DNA of 6,124 nt from Methanothermococcus okinawensis. Its GTDB lineage: Archaea; AGJL01; Methanococci; Methanococcales; Methanococcaceae. This document shows positions 5,184 to 6,124 of this stretch, piece by piece. Below the pieces are notes generated by a model that did no database searches, was not told the DNA's origin, and saw only the letters and a program-made list of their open reading frames with translations. Position 1 is the stretch's first letter, and each line of letters starts with the position of its first letter. The position numbers and the translations under genes were made by a program. Location: the NCBI GenBank assembly GCA_015661585.1, contig DQVU01000219.1, positions 1 through 6,124 of the forward strand. The letters are read 5' to 3'.

Positions 5184-6124
5184 ATGAAGGTTGGTATAGA
5201 GTTTGTACCTAACGAGCCGATAGTAAAGATATGCTACTACGTAAAGTTGGCAGAGGATAGTGGATTCCAGTACTGTTGGATCACCGATCACTACAACAAC
5301 AGGAATGTATATATGACACTAACAGCCATTGCAAGTGTAACAAACAAGATTAAACTGGGACCTGGAGTAACTAATCCCTATATAAGAAACCCTGCCATTA
5401 CTGCATCTGCGATGGTTACACTGGATGAGTTATCAGGGGGAAGGGCAGTTTTAGGTATAGGGCCAGGTGACAAAGCCACATTTGACGCCTTAGGTATAGA
5501 GTGGGTAAAACCAGTATCAACGATCAAGAAGGCTATAGCAGATATAAAGGCTCTTATTAAGGGAGAAAAATTAGAGACAGGTGCTCAGTTGTCTATAAAA
5601 CCAATATCTGAAATACCAATATATATGGGAGCCCAAGGACCAAAGATGCTTGAAACTGCAGGGATGATCGCAGATGGAGTTCTAATCAATGCATCCAATC
5701 CAAAGGACTTTGAGGCGGCAATACCGATAATCAAGAAAGGGGCTGAATCTGCAGGTAGAAATATAGAAGAGATTGACGTTGCAGCATACGCCTGTATGTC
5801 AGTGGATAAAAACCCAGAAAAGGCTAAACAGGCTGCAGTTCCAGTGGTAGCATTTATCGCAGCAGGATCTCCTCCAATGGTACTGGAAAGACATGGTATA
5901 GACATGGAGAAGGTGGAGAAGATAAGAAACGCCTTAAAGAAAGGAGACTTTGGTACTGCATTCTCTACAGTGGATGACACCATGTTAGAGGCATTCTCCC
6001 TATATGGAACTCCTGAGGATGTTGTAGAGAAGATAAAAGGTTTAGCAAAGATGGGAGTTACCCAGGTTGTTGCAGGTTCTCCAATTGGACCTAACAAGGA
6101 GAAGAGTATTAAATTGATAGGTAA
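5184..6124 (+). CDS. mer: F420-dependent 5,10-methylenetetrahydromethanopterin reductase, 3'-truncated by the window edge
   Basis: Mer reduces methylene- to methyl-tetrahydromethanopterin with reduced F420, a central cytoplasmic step of methanogenesis from CO2. It belongs to the bacterial-luciferase-like TIM-barrel family. The 313 visible residues start MKVGIEFVPNEPIVKI and continue with WITDHYNNRNVY (32-43), LGPGVTNPYIRNP (58-70, holding the region of the family's non-prolyl cis peptide, about G61-V62), LDELSGGRAVLGIGPGDK (80-97), IPIYMGAQGPKMLETAG (144-160), GVLINASNP (165-173) and YGTPEDVVEKI (274-284). No stop occurs before base 6124; the family is about 330 residues, so roughly 15-20 codons lie outside. 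The frame is intact, with no missing motif. A long antisense reading frame over 5585-6097 is a shadow of this gene. The start is fixed by the SD at 5174. Confidence 0.96.
   Translation, partial: MKVGIEFVPNEPIVKICYYVKLAEDSGFQYCWITDHYNNRNVYMTLTAIASVTNKIKLGPGVTNPYIRNPAITASAMVTLDELSGGRAVLGIGPGDKATFDALGIEWVKPVSTIKKAIADIKALIKGEKLETGAQLSIKPISEIPIYMGAQGPKMLETAGMIADGVLINASNPKDFEAAIPIIKKGAESAGRNIEEIDVAAYACMSVDKNPEKAKQAAVPVVAFIAAGSPPMVLERHGIDMEKVEKIRNALKKGDFGTAFSTVDDTMLEAFSLYGTPEDVVEKIKGLAKMGVTQVVAGSPIGPNKEKSIKLIG

Noticed and set aside
5585..6097. 170-codon antisense reading frame opposite mer.
   Set aside because: It mirrors the codon structure of mer, is rich in Ser, Phe and Ile as antisense shadows are, and has no SD or family features.
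1..6124. CRISPR arrays, tRNA or rRNA genes.
   Set aside because: No regularly spaced repeats beyond the single 12-base pair before mer, and no tRNA-like cloverleaf or rRNA-like GC-rich block was seen.

Overview
The window looks like chromosomal DNA from a thermophilic, hydrogenotrophic methanogen of the order Methanococcales. The evidence is the gene content (mer for methanogenesis, cofH for coenzyme F420, an archaeal AMP phosphorylase and the large subunit of the archaeal phosphomevalonate dehydratase), A+T-rich DNA, proteins rich in Lys, Glu and Ile, Arg encoded almost only by AGA/AGG, frequent ATA for Ile, and GGTGAT-type Shine-Dalgarno (SD) sites a few bases before start codons. I cannot name the species; the proteins recall Methanocaldococcus, Methanotorris and Methanothermococcus.

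Layout. Bases 1-230 are non-coding on the + strand. Their - strand carries what reads like the first 18 codons of a helix-turn-helix protein (MerR/IS607-resolvase type) that runs into a stop, probably a mobile-element remnant. Bases 237-3437 are a tight three-gene + strand operon: a 149-152 residue protein of unknown function, AMP phosphorylase (deoA type), and the aconitase-X-type phosphomevalonate dehydratase large subunit. It ends in a T-rich terminator. Bases 3438-3871 are a 434-base gap holding a TATA-like box, an SD-like site without a usable start codon, imperfect hairpins and T-tracts, perhaps a small RNA or a decayed gene. Bases 3872-4951 (- strand) are cofH. Bases 4952-5183 are a divergent control region with nested inverted repeats beside the cofH TATA box and a perfect 12-base direct repeat just before mer. 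Bases 5184 to the end (+ strand) are mer, cut by the window edge about 15-20 codons before its expected stop.

How the genes work together. CofH makes the intermediate that becomes the deazaflavin Fo of coenzyme F420. Mer oxidises reduced F420 while reducing methylene- to methyl-tetrahydromethanopterin. A cofactor-synthesis gene and a major cofactor user thus share one divergent promoter region, and the symmetric elements there are the best candidates for a joint control site. In the operon, AMP phosphorylase belongs to archaeal nucleotide salvage (the ribose 1,5-bisphosphate / type III RubisCO route) and the dehydratase belongs to isoprenoid-lipid synthesis; no direct biochemical link between the two is evident.

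The most notable points are the inverted and direct repeats between cofH and mer, the probable AUU start of the first operon gene, the promoter-plus-SD without an ORF in the 434-base gap, and the truncated helix-turn-helix remnant at the left edge. I see no complete novel system.
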